Shown piece after piece: positions 44,701 to 55,349 of a stretch of 64,000 nucleotides of DNA. The notes below the pieces were generated by a model. That model did not search any database and was not told the DNA's origin. It saw only the letters and a list, made by a program, of their open reading frames with translations. How positions within the stretch are numbered: position 1 is the first letter of the stretch; each line of letters opens with the position of its first letter. Made by a program: the position numbers and the translations under genes. The DNA comes from Haliea sp. E1-2-M8 (GTDB lineage Bacteria; Pseudomonadota; Gammaproteobacteria; Pseudomonadales; Halieaceae), in the NCBI RefSeq assembly GCF_030649675.1, contig NZ_JAUTDR010000022.1, forward strand, positions 1 to 64,000, written 5' to 3'.

Positions 44701-44877
44701 ATCGACCACAAGGCTTCACCGCGGGCCCGCGGCGACTGGCAGGAGGTCGCGCTCGGCTATTCCGGCCAGCTCCGGGCCTACGCCGAGGGCGTGACCCGCG
44801 CCAGCGGCAGACCGGTGCTGGCAACCTGGATCCATTTCGGCGTCACCGGGGGCCTGGTCGAAGTGTGTCTGCCATGA
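41725..44877 (+). CDS. UvrD/AddA-like helicase-nuclease
   Basis: 1050 aa SF1 helicase. Walker A SAGAGSGKT (9-17), motif II VDEFQDTSP, motif III GDIKQSIYGFRGADP, motif V HHGAKGLEWP, motif VI LYVSLTRPRDALIL. The C-terminal PD-(D/E)XK nuclease has DGWIDLLLETPEGYIIIDHKA. Together with the preceding gene it looks like a compact AddAB-type DNA-end processing complex, a RecBCD counterpart. It is shorter than typical AddA. GTG start inside the previous stop. Confidence 0.9.
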   Translation: MSARIHFISAGAGSGKTFRLTGELRDRLAAGQVQPAGVIATTFTRLAAGELQERVRRALIEAGEHGTALRMEQALIGTVNGVCGELLRRFAFEAGMPPEQQVIDEAQGNVLFYQAMEQALAGARPRLRKMNALSHRLQIVDQRSRQQLWRQEVKKIVDAARANNQSAADIRDLGSASAAALLAHFPTATARDLNAELLAAVNHALFELDTDHDRTQATADYLSRLQQAQAALIKRTLTWPEWIGLAKGKTGAKSRAIAEPVSAVAAQFEQHPQLQADLRDFCSEVFAIAAASLDTYQQLKNRKGLIDFVDQEQCLYQLLDHPEVAAVLREELQLLLVDEFQDTSPIQLALFLKLSTLADDVIWVGDIKQSIYGFRGADPALMDAVVARIGEQGSAPEVLPQSWRSTPALVAYSNALFAPAFADTLTAERVTLQPARPAAEVPPGPAVECWHLEGRNKPERAAALAAGVQALLASGRQVCDKDSRQLRAIRCRDIAILCRTHSNLAAIAAALATARLPLRYQRPGLLATPEGCLAMACLRRLIDPADTLASAEIISLTECSNPEHWLSERLAWLADPEAMPHRWREDGTTGPLSALAEARARVRFLTPVETLRLALDAGEVAQSVHRWGPTSQRSQHRLNNLAALLAHAEDYLEQCRAQREPATASGLVLWLQALADAEEDTQANGGDEDAIQLVTHHGAKGLEWPLVIAMDLASELKPRLWGLTVLPSVQPVSLDDPLAGRSLRYWPAFFGNNSTGIAVLDTIDASPEGQAALAREIQEAKRLLYVSLTRPRDALILTREGKSSGGPWMDTLGAEWMLPTCEELPLPDGPTIAARFLALAADNHLPLQSPYQPEWPDTPAPEPTLLPLRQSPSAFPPLADARIGEEITLGERLPLERNFDPATLGSALHAVIACRLLGHADSARILAEHGVEEIISSAAADQCSDRLLAAVAKRFQPTALYPEHPVRFINSDGQIVDGWIDLLLETPEGYIIIDHKASPRARGDWQEVALGYSGQLRAYAEGVTRASGRPVLATWIHFGVTGGLVEVCLP

Positions 44878-44894
44878 GCACTGGACAACTCTGC

Positions 44895-44924
44895 TTGACG
44901 CCCCGCGTCGGCATCGGGTCTACT
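44895..44924 (+). promoter_or_regulatory. Possible promoter of the membrane protein gene
   Basis: TTGACG (44895-44900) and TCTACT (44919-44924) are 18 bases apart and end 39 bases before the ATG at 44964. It is a moderate match in a GC-rich context. Confidence 0.4.
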
Positions 44925-44963
44925 CCGTGAAAAATCCAATAAAGCCTGTGGGGAAAACCGCGC

Positions 44964-45938
44964 ATGAAAGACTTCAATATCGGAGAAATCATCGGCCTGC
45001 TGCTGCGCACCACGCCGTTCCTGATTTTTCGCTTTCTGATCTACTTCGGCATTACCCTGGGCTACGTCCTGGTGACCGGGACCGGCGCGGGCATGGGCTA
45101 TGGCATCGGCGCCATCGCCGGTGACAGCGCTGCCGGCGGCATGTACGGCGGCATTGCCGGCTTCGCCATCGCCGGTGCGATCATGTACTTCCTGCGCGAA
45201 TACCTGCTCTACATGGTCAAGGCCGGGCATATCGCGGTGCTGGTGGAGCTGCTGGAAGGCAAGGAACTGCCCGGCGGGCGCTCCCAGATCGACCACGCAC
45301 AGCAGGTGGTGCGCGAGCGGTTCGCGGAATCCTCGGTGCTGTTCGGCCTCGACCAGCTGATCAAGGGCATCCTCAAATCCTTCAACCGGATTTTCTTCAC
45401 CGTCGCCACCCTGCTGCCGATTCCCGGCGCCGGGGGCCTGGTCAAGTTCCTGAACACCGTGCTCAATCTGTCGCTGACCTATCTCGATGAAGTGATCCTG
45501 GCCTACAACATTCACACCCGCGCGGAGAATCCCTGGGACGGCAGCAAGACGGCGCTGGTTCTGTACGCGCAGAACTACAAGGCCTTCCTGAAAAACGCCT
45601 TCTGGCTGGCCTTCCTGATCTGGGGCCTGACCCTGGTGATCTTCCTGCTGATTCTGGCTCCGGTGGCTGCCCTGGTCGCCTGGTTCCCGGGCGCCGCCGG
45701 CCCGCTCAGCCTGGTGATTGCGCTGGTCTTTGCCTGGGGCATCAAGCAGGCGGTGATTGAACCCTTCGCCATGACCGCGCTGATGCAGGTGTTTTTCAAG
45801 GTCACCCAGGGGCAGCAGGCCAACCCCGAGTGGGAAGCAAAACTGGACAGCGCCTCCGGCAAATTCCGTGAACTCAAGGACAAGGCCGCGAACTGGCACA
45901 AGCCCAACGCGCCGGCCGCCGAAACCTCTCAAGTCTGA
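44964..45938 (+). CDS. Hypothetical multi-span membrane protein
   Basis: 324 aa, unrecognised. About five hydrophobic segments: 16-38, 40-70 (Gly-rich: GTGAGMGYGIGAIAGD), 128-150 region, 205-235 and 240-260. A helical charged tail follows (EWEAKLDSASGKFRELKDKAANW) on a probably cytoplasmic side. Transport of a small molecule is possible but not shown by any motif. It is followed by the MAPEG gene after a 26-base gap, so they may be co-transcribed. Confidence 0.7.
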   Translation: MKDFNIGEIIGLLLRTTPFLIFRFLIYFGITLGYVLVTGTGAGMGYGIGAIAGDSAAGGMYGGIAGFAIAGAIMYFLREYLLYMVKAGHIAVLVELLEGKELPGGRSQIDHAQQVVRERFAESSVLFGLDQLIKGILKSFNRIFFTVATLLPIPGAGGLVKFLNTVLNLSLTYLDEVILAYNIHTRAENPWDGSKTALVLYAQNYKAFLKNAFWLAFLIWGLTLVIFLLILAPVAALVAWFPGAAGPLSLVIALVFAWGIKQAVIEPFAMTALMQVFFKVTQGQQANPEWEAKLDSASGKFRELKDKAANWHKPNAPAAETSQV

Positions 45939-45964
45939 ACCTCCACTTAGCAAAGGACGAAACA

Positions 45965-46396
45965 ATGACAACAGCAATCCTCGCCCCCGCCGCCCTGCTC
46001 GCAGCCTGGTCTCTGGTCATCCTGACCTGGATGGCAGCTACCCGCCTGCCCGCCCTGAGCAAGGCGGGTCTCGACCTGGCCAAACCGATGCCCGGCGGGC
46101 GCCGCGGGGCGGACCTTGAAGGCGTCTTGCCGGACAGCGTCAACTGGAAGGCGCACAACTATACCCACCTGCATGAGCAGCCCACCGTGTTCTATGCCCT
46201 GTGCGGCATCCTCGCCATCAGCGGTGCCGGCACCGGCCTGGCGCTGCAGCTGGCCTGGGCCTATCTCGGCTTGCGGATCGCCCACAGCCTGGTGCAGGTC
46301 ACCATCAACTACGTGCCGGTGCGCTTTTTGCTGTTCCTGGTGTCGTCGCTGGTCCTGGCGGGCATGACGTACTTTGCCATCACGGCAACGCTGTAG
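45965..46396 (+). CDS. MAPEG family membrane protein
   Basis: 143 aa with four TM helices: about 5-25, 72-90, 96-112 and 118-138. It has the MAPEG signature pattern NWKAHNYTHLHEQPTVFYAL and R-I-x-H-S-L. Members include eicosanoid/glutathione enzymes, but bacterial ones are mostly uncharacterised. RBS AAAGGACGAAACA before the ATG. The following GTG begins directly after its stop. Confidence 0.85.
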   Translation: MTTAILAPAALLAAWSLVILTWMAATRLPALSKAGLDLAKPMPGGRRGADLEGVLPDSVNWKAHNYTHLHEQPTVFYALCGILAISGAGTGLALQLAWAYLGLRIAHSLVQVTINYVPVRFLLFLVSSLVLAGMTYFAITATL

Positions 46397-47539
46397 GTGA
46401 GTGCCCGCCTGACGTCACTGTACCGCCTCGCCTCCATCGCCGCGCTGCTGCTGGCCGGTGGCAACGCCTGCGCCAGCCCGGCCTTCAGCCCGGCCACCAC
46501 GCTACCCGCGGGGCAATGGGCGGGGCACAGCGCGGAACTGTGTGAAGTCGCCGCGGCAACCGCGGACTACCTCGCGCGGGGCAGGGCCTACGACCCGGCC
46601 GCCATTCACGGCGGTACCAGCGCGCTGTTGCAAACGTCGCCACAGCGGATCCGGGAAACCCTGGAGTTCGTCTGTGCAGTGCAGCAGCAGGATCAGGCCC
46701 GCGGCCAACCCTCCCGCCTCAGCGACCCGGCCTTTATCCAACAACATTTCGAGCTCCTGCGCTGGCACCCGGACCGGGCCAGGGCCGCCACCCTGGCGGC
46801 CGGTAAACCGCTGCTGCAGCGGCTGCCCGAAGACCGGCTGCTGCTGACCAAGTACTACGTGCGGGTGGCGGATGGCAGCGCCCAACAGAGCGCAGCCACG
46901 CCCCACGCACTCTACGGCCTGCCCTTCGATGAGGCCGAGTTGCCGCTGGCGGAAGCCGACGCGCAGCGCGACAGCATCACCCGCTATCGCTACGGCAAGC
47001 AGCGCGTGGTGGCGCTGGAGACCAGCCCCGAAAGCGCCAACAAGATGGCTGCCCTGGCCCCGCCCCTGATCTGGCTCAGCCGCGCTGATCTGGAAGGCGC
47101 CTTGCTGCAGGGTACCGCGGTGGTCGAAGACGAACGCGGACAGCGCCGCTACTTCAACGTGCACCGCAACAACGGCGTGGCCTACGACCGCAGCCGCAAG
47201 CCCGAGGCGCAAGAGCGTTACTGGTATTTCAAGGAAGTGCCCGGGGTCCTCGGCTACGGCAAGGATGCGGACTACAAGATTCCGGTAAGGCCGCTGGTCA
47301 CCGTGGCCGGCGATATTTTCCAGCTCGGCCTCGGTCGCCTGGTGCTGCTGCGGGCGGAGGAAGCGGGCCAGCCCACCTTTCGCCTGACCGTGCTCGCCGA
47401 CACCGGCGGCGCCTTCCACGACAACCTCTACCAGCTGGACTGGCTCAGCGGCTACTACCGCGGCTGGGACGACTACCACGCGGCCAACCGCCAGATCAGC
47501 GACTATGCGGAAGCGTGGCTGCTGCTCAAGCGGCAGTAA
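46397..47539 (+). CDS. Exported protein with 3D-domain-like C-terminus
   Basis: 380 aa. Signal peptide to about 25. The body is of unknown function. Near the C-terminus RLTVLADTGGAFHDNLYQLDWLSGYYRG resembles the 3D domain of MltA-type lytic transglycosylases (D-x-G-G-A-F and an L-D pair), so peptidoglycan cleavage is possible. Other domains of MltA are not evident. GTG start immediately after the MAPEG stop. Confidence 0.62.
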   Translation: MSARLTSLYRLASIAALLLAGGNACASPAFSPATTLPAGQWAGHSAELCEVAAATADYLARGRAYDPAAIHGGTSALLQTSPQRIRETLEFVCAVQQQDQARGQPSRLSDPAFIQQHFELLRWHPDRARAATLAAGKPLLQRLPEDRLLLTKYYVRVADGSAQQSAATPHALYGLPFDEAELPLAEADAQRDSITRYRYGKQRVVALETSPESANKMAALAPPLIWLSRADLEGALLQGTAVVEDERGQRRYFNVHRNNGVAYDRSRKPEAQERYWYFKEVPGVLGYGKDADYKIPVRPLVTVAGDIFQLGLGRLVLLRAEEAGQPTFRLTVLADTGGAFHDNLYQLDWLSGYYRGWDDYHAANRQISDYAEAWLLLKRQ

Positions 47540-47550
47540 TCCCCGCCCAT

Positions 47551-47582
47551 AAAAAAACGGCGGTGCATTACGCGCCGCCGTT
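47551..47582 (-). terminator. Intrinsic terminator of katG
   Basis: On the minus strand AACGGCGG (47582-47575) pairs with CCGCCGTT (47563-47556) and is followed at once by seven T (the run ends at 47551). It sits 20 bases past the katG stop. Read in the plus direction it has no U-tract and so would terminate the MAPEG-3D transcript only weakly. Confidence 0.85.
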
Positions 47583-47602
47583 ATAGCTTGCTGCCAGTTC
47601 GA

Positions 47603-49840
<2,238 letters not shown>

Positions 49841-49987
49841 CTATGCGAGTGAACTTGTTGTCTGTTTGCCCAGTGGTAAAGGTGTCGTGTATCAATATCA
49901 CACACCACTTAAGGCTACCTTAGCCGCAAAGTTTTGCAAATCACACTTAAACCGAAGTTTACATTCCATAAAACTGAACATGGTCCG

Positions 49988-51295
49988 TCAATCCTCCACC
50001 CGCTTGAGATCCCCCGGGAAATGCACTCCCGCGCGCCAGTAGTGGAACGCGGCCCAGAGATTGGCCATGGAGCAGATCAACAGCGCCCAGCGCAGGGAAT
50101 CCACGCCGTAATGCGGCGCCAGCAGGTCGCTGAGCACCCCCACCACCGAGGGCCCGAAGGCGAGGCCGACAATGTTGATCACGAACAACAGAATGGCCGC
50201 CGCGACACTGCGCATGCGCAGACCCACCAGGGTCTGGGTCTGGGCGAACGTGGTGGCCTGGTAGAAGTTGCCCAGCAGCACGGGGATGATCAGAAACAGC
50301 AGGGCAAAGGTCACCGAGTCGGAAAGGAACACGCCCACCCCGGCCGGCACGGCGATCAACAGCGCCACCGCCACCACCCACAGATACCAGCGCGCGTCGC
50401 GTTCACCGAACCGGTCCGCGAGCCGCCCGCCGAGGACGATGCCGATGCCCCCGGGAATGCCGAAGATCAAGCCCAGCCAGGTGCCGATCTCGCCGGAAGA
50501 CAGTCCGTGGCTGCGCGCAAGAAACGCCGCCGCCCAGGAAATCAGCCCGTAGCCGACGAACGCGGAGATACCGCCGCCCAGGGCCATGTGGATAAAGGAC
50601 CTGCGGCCCAGCAGGTAGCGGAATACGGCGCCGATGGCGGGCTGCTGCGCGCCTGGGTCCGCCGTGGCCCGCTGCTCGGACATGCCCCGGTCCGGCTCGC
50701 GCACCGTGAAACGGATCAACAGCGCCAGCACGATGCCGGGAATGCCGACCACGAAGAACGCCACCCGCCAGCCAAACCACTCGTTCATCCAGCCGCCGAC
50801 AAAAAAGCCGAACAGAATGCCGACAGGAATGCCCAGGGAGTAGATGCCCAGCGCAGTCGCGCGCTGATTGGGGGGATAGTAGTCCGCCAGCATGGAATGC
50901 GCCGGCGGCGAGCAGCCCGCCTCGCCCACGCCGACGCCAATGCGGTAGGCCAGTAACTGCCAGTAGTTCTGGGCCAGGCCCTGGGCCGCGGTGAACACGC
51001 TCCAGATGCCCACTGCGGCGGCAATCAGGTTGCGGCGGTTGGCGCGGTCGGCGTAACGGGCGATGGGAATACCCATCAGCGTGTAGAACACGGCGAAGGC
51101 GAGCCCGGTCAGCAGGCCCATGGCGGTATCCCCGACCCCGAGCTCCAACCGGATCGGTTCCACCAGAATGCCGAGAATCTGCCGGTCGATAAAATTGAAG
51201 GTGTAGGCAATAACCAGAATGGTCAGCACGTAGCGACGCGTGCCGGCGCCAAAGGATTCCGACGGCGCCACGGCACCCGGGCGGATATCTGTCAA
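49988..51295 (-). CDS. MFS transporter
   Basis: 435 aa, 12 TM segments in two halves; the loop after TM2 carries GIPIARYADRANRRNL, the classic MFS motif A form. Best guess is an ACS-type or aromatic-acid exporter, substrate unknown. TTG start has GGGAG 8 bases upstream. Separated by 98 bases from the next MFS gene on the same strand. Confidence 0.87.
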   Translation of the reverse strand: MTDIRPGAVAPSESFGAGTRRYVLTILVIAYTFNFIDRQILGILVEPIRLELGVGDTAMGLLTGLAFAVFYTLMGIPIARYADRANRRNLIAAAVGIWSVFTAAQGLAQNYWQLLAYRIGVGVGEAGCSPPAHSMLADYYPPNQRATALGIYSLGIPVGILFGFFVGGWMNEWFGWRVAFFVVGIPGIVLALLIRFTVREPDRGMSEQRATADPGAQQPAIGAVFRYLLGRRSFIHMALGGGISAFVGYGLISWAAAFLARSHGLSSGEIGTWLGLIFGIPGGIGIVLGGRLADRFGERDARWYLWVVAVALLIAVPAGVGVFLSDSVTFALLFLIIPVLLGNFYQATTFAQTQTLVGLRMRSVAAAILLFVINIVGLAFGPSVVGVLSDLLAPHYGVDSLRWALLICSMANLWAAFHYWRAGVHFPGDLKRVED

Positions 51296-51393
51296 GACGG
51301 CTTCTCCCTGCAGTGTTATAGATTATGTGCTGGTGGAGTTGCGATACTCGCGCTCTGCACAATACCTGTGACGGTCCGTCAGGGGAAGAGCGT

Positions 51394-52584
51394 TCAGGCC
51401 ATGGCGTGGCTACTGGTGCCGCGCAGGGCCATAAACCCCAGGCTCACCAGGGAACAGGCGAACATGCACAGAGTCACGGCCAGCAGAGTTTGCGGTAACA
51501 GCGTGCTGAGCCCGCTGGCGATGCCACCCAGGCTGAAAGTGGCGGTGCCCATCAGGGCTGCTGCCGAACCGCTGCTGGCCGGGAAATATTCCAGGAAGCC
51601 GGCCTGGTTGTTGGGGCTCATGGCGCCCAGGGCACCGGCGTAAAGCATCATCCCCGGCAGGAACGCGAACACCGGGCCATCCAGCAGGGCAACCCCCAGC
51701 AACCAGACCGCGGCCGCTGCCTGGGCCACGGTAGCGCCACGGAGGATCTGTAGCGAAGGCATGCTGTTTAGAAGCACGCGGTTCAGCAGGTTGCAGCCGA
51801 ACATGGCGACAATGTTGCAGGCGAACAACAGGGCGAAGGCATCGCGCGATTGCCCGTAATGGACCTGATAGATGAAGGCGGACCAGGTTACAAAGATGAT
51901 CAGGCCACCGAAGCCCGCGGTCTGCCAGCCGATATGCGGCAGCGCCCGGCGCTCGCTCAGTACCCCCAGGTACCGTGCCACCATGCTGATACCGCCCGGC
52001 CCAACCGGCGGCCGGCGCGGCCCCTTGAACACCGTGACCGTTAACAGCGGCAGCAGCAACAGGGCGTAGATACCGAGAAAGACGAAGATGATCCCCCAGT
52101 CACCGAGGCGCAGCAGCAGCGTGCCGATGGTCGGGGCGATCGCCGGCGCCACGATGGCCACCAGGCCGATCATCGAGAACAGCTTGGCGGCCTGCAGTCC
52201 GTTTACCCGATCGCGGACCAGGGCCGGTATGGAGACCGCGGTGAAGCCGCCGCCGAGAGCCTGCACCACCCGGCCCAGCAGCAGCGATTCAATGGTCTGT
52301 GCCTGGGAGAGAAAGAAGCTGGCGCCGGCAAACAGCAGCAGCCCCGTGACCAGCACCCGGCGGCGCCCGAAGCGGTCAGACAGCGCGCCGCCCACCAGTT
52401 GCCCCAGGGCTATCGCGAACATATAGACCGAAATGGACAGGGAAACCACGTTGATTTTCACGCCCATGGCGGCCGCAATGTCGGGAAACGCGGGCAAATA
52501 AGTGTCGATGGCGAAGGGCCCGAGCATCATGGTGAAGCCAAGGGCAAACACGATCGCCAGCGGCGTATGCTGGGACTGGGTCAT
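51394..52584 (-). CDS. MFS transporter, Bcr/CflA drug-resistance subfamily
   Basis: 396 aa with 12 TM. The opening ([20 protein letters not shown]) and the loop [12 protein letters not shown] are diagnostic of Bcr/CflA (DHA1) proton-driven drug efflux. Substrate unknown. A 7-bp hairpin CCCACCC/GGGTGGG (52611-52628) sits 27 bases upstream of the ATG in its leader. Confidence 0.9.
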   Translation of the reverse strand: MTQSQHTPLAIVFALGFTMMLGPFAIDTYLPAFPDIAAAMGVKINVVSLSISVYMFAIALGQLVGGALSDRFGRRRVLVTGLLLFAGASFFLSQAQTIESLLLGRVVQALGGGFTAVSIPALVRDRVNGLQAAKLFSMIGLVAIVAPAIAPTIGTLLLRLGDWGIIFVFLGIYALLLLPLLTVTVFKGPRRPPVGPGGISMVARYLGVLSERRALPHIGWQTAGFGGLIIFVTWSAFIYQVHYGQSRDAFALLFACNIVAMFGCNLLNRVLLNSMPSLQILRGATVAQAAAAVWLLGVALLDGPVFAFLPGMMLYAGALGAMSPNNQAGFLEYFPASSGSAAALMGTATFSLGGIASGLSTLLPQTLLAVTLCMFACSLVSLGFMALRGTSSHAMA

Positions 52585-52610
52585 GCGGGTTCCGGATGGT
52601 GTTCAGCGAA

Positions 52611-52628
52611 CCCACCCGCAGGGGTGGG
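52611..52628. promoter_or_regulatory. Leader hairpin of the Bcr/CflA gene
   Basis: CCCACCC (52611-52617) pairs with GGGTGGG (52622-52628) with a GCAG loop. On the minus strand TTTTGG precedes and TTCG follows. It could be an attenuator of the transporter or just a stable 5' structure. Confidence 0.35.
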
Positions 52629-52778
52629 CCAAAAGCCAACAGTATAGCACGCTCGAAAAACTCACTATCTGGAGATTCAGCAACAAATGCCTTGTATACG
52701 CAGGACCCCAGGCCAATTATCGAGACACACCTCAGTCTGCCGAAGCAGTACACAACGGCCTCTATAAAGGACGACATT

Positions 52779-54533
52779 ATGAAAAGACTAGCGCTTGCTG
52801 TCGCAGTTGCACTGCCTCTCTCAGTAATGGCCGAGCCCGCAAACAACACCAGCCACGCCAGCTATATCGTCATGCTAAAACCCGGAAATGCGGCTGCAGG
52901 TGGCGTCGCAGCCAGGATCGCCCGAAACAGTGGCGGTCGCGTCGGCTATGTCTATGAAAATGTCCTGCAGGGTTTTTCCATCAGTGTGCCCGCCGCCGCT
53001 GTCGCGGGCATCCAGCGCAACCCGAATGTACTCAGCATTGAACCGGACTTGGCCGTAACGACCTTCGACCAGCTTGTACCGACCGGCATAGATCGCAGTC
53101 TGGCTAATTATCAGGCGCTTTCCCTAAACTCTACCGATGACTACCGGGTAGATGCGGATGTGGCAGTTCTGGACACCGGAATAGACGTGGACCACCCGGA
53201 TCTGAATATCGTGGGTGGCGCCAATTGCCTCTACACGACGGGCGGTGGCACGGCGTACTGCGAGGATGCGGAAACCGGTGACGATGACCATTACCATGGA
53301 ACACATGTCGCAGGCTCGATCGCCGCGCTGGACAACGGTATTGGTGTGGCAGGAATCGCTCCGGGCGCCCGTTTGTGGGCTATCAAGGTGCTTGATTCTC
53401 AGGGGTCCGGAACACTATCCGGCATTATCGCCGGCATCGACTGGGTCGTCGCCCAGGGCAGAATCGAAGTTATCAACATGAGCCTCGGCGGTAGTGGCAG
53501 CAGCAATGCCATGAACAAGGCCGTCGCCAATGCGGTGAAGAGCAACGTGACTGTCGTTGTTGCCGCGGGCAACAGCAATGCGGACGCCGCAGGCTTCACC
53601 CCGGCCAATGCGCCCGACGCAATCACCGTATCCGCGCTGGCCGACTTTGACGGCCTGCCGGGCGCACTGAGTGCTCCGACCTGTCGGTCCGACCGGGACG
53701 ACTCTCTCGCCGACTTCAGCAACTGGGGGGCGGTGGATATCGCGGCGCCCGGTGTGTGTATTCTGTCGACCATTCCCGTTGAGCAGGGCAGTTATGGGAC
53801 GATCAGCGGCACATCGATGGCAGCGCCGCACGTAGCCGGTGCTGCCGCCATCCTGGCCAGCAACGGTCAGGGGCCTTCCGCCATCCGTACGACTCTGCTC
53901 ACCAGCGGCAACTATAATTGGGTCGATGATTCCGGAGATGGCGTAAAAGAGCCACTATTGGCAATCAGCAACTTCACGCCCGATTTCGTCGCAACCGACG
54001 GCGGTGGTGACGAGCCGAGCAGCCCCGAGGAGCCGAACAGCAATCCGGTTGCCAGCTTCAGCACAAACTGTAGCGACCTTAGCTGCAGCTTCGACGGCTC
54101 GGCCTCCACGGATGACGGCTCCATAACGGCCTATGAATGGACCTTCGGCGATGGCTATACTGCCAACGGGCAGTCCGTGACCCACGCTTACAGTACCGAA
54201 GGTACCTACAACGTTGTCCTGACGGTCGTGGATAATGAAAGTGCAACCGGCACCTCCCGTGAGGAGGTCACTGTCAGTGCAGCGAGCAGCGCGAGTATCA
54301 ACTTGACAGCCACCGGCTACAAGCAACGTGGCGTCCAGAAGGCTGATCTCACCTGGGGCGGTGCGACCACAGAGATGGTCGCTATCTACCGTGATGGCAG
54401 CATCGTCGCTACTCCATCCAACAGTGGAGCCTACACAGACAACATTAATCAGCGCGGCGGCGGCAGTTATAACTACTCGGTCTGCGAAGCCGGCACCACG
54501 ACCTGTTCTTCCACTGTCGTTGTCACTTTTTGA
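52779..54533 (+). CDS. Secreted subtilisin-like serine protease with PKD domain
   Basis: 584 aa. Signal peptide 1-18. Inhibitor I9 propeptide 27-93 ([10 protein letters not shown]...VLSIEPD). S8 catalytic domain 124-400 with Asp132 (VLDTGID), His173 (HGTHVAG), oxyanion Asn265 and Ser346 (GTSMAAPH). PKD domain 422-500 (YEWTFGDG). C-terminal 505-584 is an FN3/IPT-like beta domain ([13 protein letters not shown]) with a disulfide pair Cys569/Cys576. It is an extracellular protein-degrading enzyme. AAAGGA lies 8 bases before the ATG. Confidence 0.93.
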   Translation: MKRLALAVAVALPLSVMAEPANNTSHASYIVMLKPGNAAAGGVAARIARNSGGRVGYVYENVLQGFSISVPAAAVAGIQRNPNVLSIEPDLAVTTFDQLVPTGIDRSLANYQALSLNSTDDYRVDADVAVLDTGIDVDHPDLNIVGGANCLYTTGGGTAYCEDAETGDDDHYHGTHVAGSIAALDNGIGVAGIAPGARLWAIKVLDSQGSGTLSGIIAGIDWVVAQGRIEVINMSLGGSGSSNAMNKAVANAVKSNVTVVVAAGNSNADAAGFTPANAPDAITVSALADFDGLPGALSAPTCRSDRDDSLADFSNWGAVDIAAPGVCILSTIPVEQGSYGTISGTSMAAPHVAGAAAILASNGQGPSAIRTTLLTSGNYNWVDDSGDGVKEPLLAISNFTPDFVATDGGGDEPSSPEEPNSNPVASFSTNCSDLSCSFDGSASTDDGSITAYEWTFGDGYTANGQSVTHAYSTEGTYNVVLTVVDNESATGTSREEVTVSAASSASINLTATGYKQRGVQKADLTWGGATTEMVAIYRDGSIVATPSNSGAYTDNINQRGGGSYNYSVCEAGTTTCSSTVVVTF

Positions 54534-54753
54534 CGCCGGCTTCACACCCGGGTCAACACCTTTGCCACAAAAGCGCCAGCGGCCGCGTGCCGGCGCTGGT
54601 CGCCTCCGGCATGTACCTGTCACTGGCGGTGGAGGTATGGTGCGCCGAATGATTTACATGGATACGCGTGCAAGAGTTGCGTAGAGTAAAGCCTGCGCCA
54701 CGAGGGCCACTGGACCGGAGCGCCGGTCCGAAACTTTGATCAAGGAGCTATCC

Positions 54754-54933
54754 ATGAATGTAGAAGTAGGTGGCCTGCTGGGCCTGATCTGGCTGGCATT
54801 GGTTATCTGGGCCATCATCAAGGTGGTGAAGAGTTCTGCGAGCGATCTCGCCAAAGTACTGTGGATTCTGCTCCTGCTGCTGGCACCGGTAGTCGGGCTG
54901 ATTATCTGGGCGCTGCTGGGTCCCAAGGGGTAG
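54754..54933 (+). CDS. Tiny PLDc_N-type membrane protein
   Basis: 59 aa with two TM helices (about 6-25 and 36-55). The pattern LWILLLLLAPVVGLIIWALLG is the PLDc_N/DUF5652 element known at the N-terminus of cardiolipin synthases and as free-standing small proteins. AAGGAG lies 6 bases before the ATG. A 7-bp hairpin GGACCGG/CCGGTCC (54712-54729) stands in its leader. Its 3' region contains the 45-bp repeat described at 54954. Confidence 0.8.
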   Translation: MNVEVGGLLGLIWLALVIWAIIKVVKSSASDLAKVLWILLLLLAPVVGLIIWALLGPKG

Positions 54934-54953
54934 CAGGTTCGCCCAGCACCTCC

Positions 54954-54998
54954 GCCCGGCAGGGCGGGTCGGAACGGCACACCCTCCCCTGCCAGCTC
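54954..54998. repeat. 45-bp near-duplicate of glycosyltransferase coding sequence, copy 1
   Basis: Identical at 41 of 45 positions to 57435-57479. On the minus strand it still reads ELAGEGVPFR with the frame kept but two Leu changed to Pro. It lies in the 3' untranslated part of the small membrane gene, so a plus-strand read-through transcript would be complementary to the glycosyltransferase mRNA. Partial overlap with a 6-bp hairpin CCGCCC/GGGCGG (54952-54967). Confidence 0.8.
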
Positions 54999-55048
54999 AG
55001 GTCGCGCTGGCGGGGGTTTAGCATGCGGAACCCGGCATTTCCGGTGCC

Positions 55049-55339
55049 CTACTCCGGGGTCAGGGTAATCTCGATATTGCCGCTGATGGTGAGTTTCATG
55101 CCGGCGGCTGCGGCCTCGGCAATCAGTGCGGCCATGTCCCCCTTGGTCTGGCGCAGTTCACTGATGCGCCTGGCCGACGCGGGGTCGGTTTCACCAAAGC
55201 GCTCCCGGCGACTCCAGTTGTTGCGCTGATGAAAGCTGATCTTGTCCTCTATCAGCGTCATCAACAGCTGGTTGGCCTCTTCCGGATAAAACACCCCGTT
55301 GATCAGCCGGTAGCTCCGCGTGTCTGCCTCGTTTTTCAT
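55049..55339 (-). CDS. Small hypothetical protein downstream of ilvD
   Basis: 96 aa, unrecognised, no signal or TM. Sequence is hydrophilic with an N-terminal basic and helical half and a C-terminal beta-like end (GMKLTISGNIEITLTPE). AAGGAAGAGCGC precedes the ATG. It starts 10 bases after the ilvD stop and is probably on its transcript. Good coding character; function not known. Confidence 0.7.
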   Translation of the reverse strand: MKNEADTRSYRLINGVFYPEEANQLLMTLIEDKISFHQRNNWSRRERFGETDPASARRISELRQTKGDMAALIAEAAAAGMKLTISGNIEITLTPE

Positions 55340-55349
55340 GCGCTCTTCC

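Noticed and set aside
49860-49912. GTGTATC-ATA-ATCACAC-like dyad upstream of katG
   Set aside because: The two arms match imperfectly, and no Fur, OxyR or LexA consensus is met.
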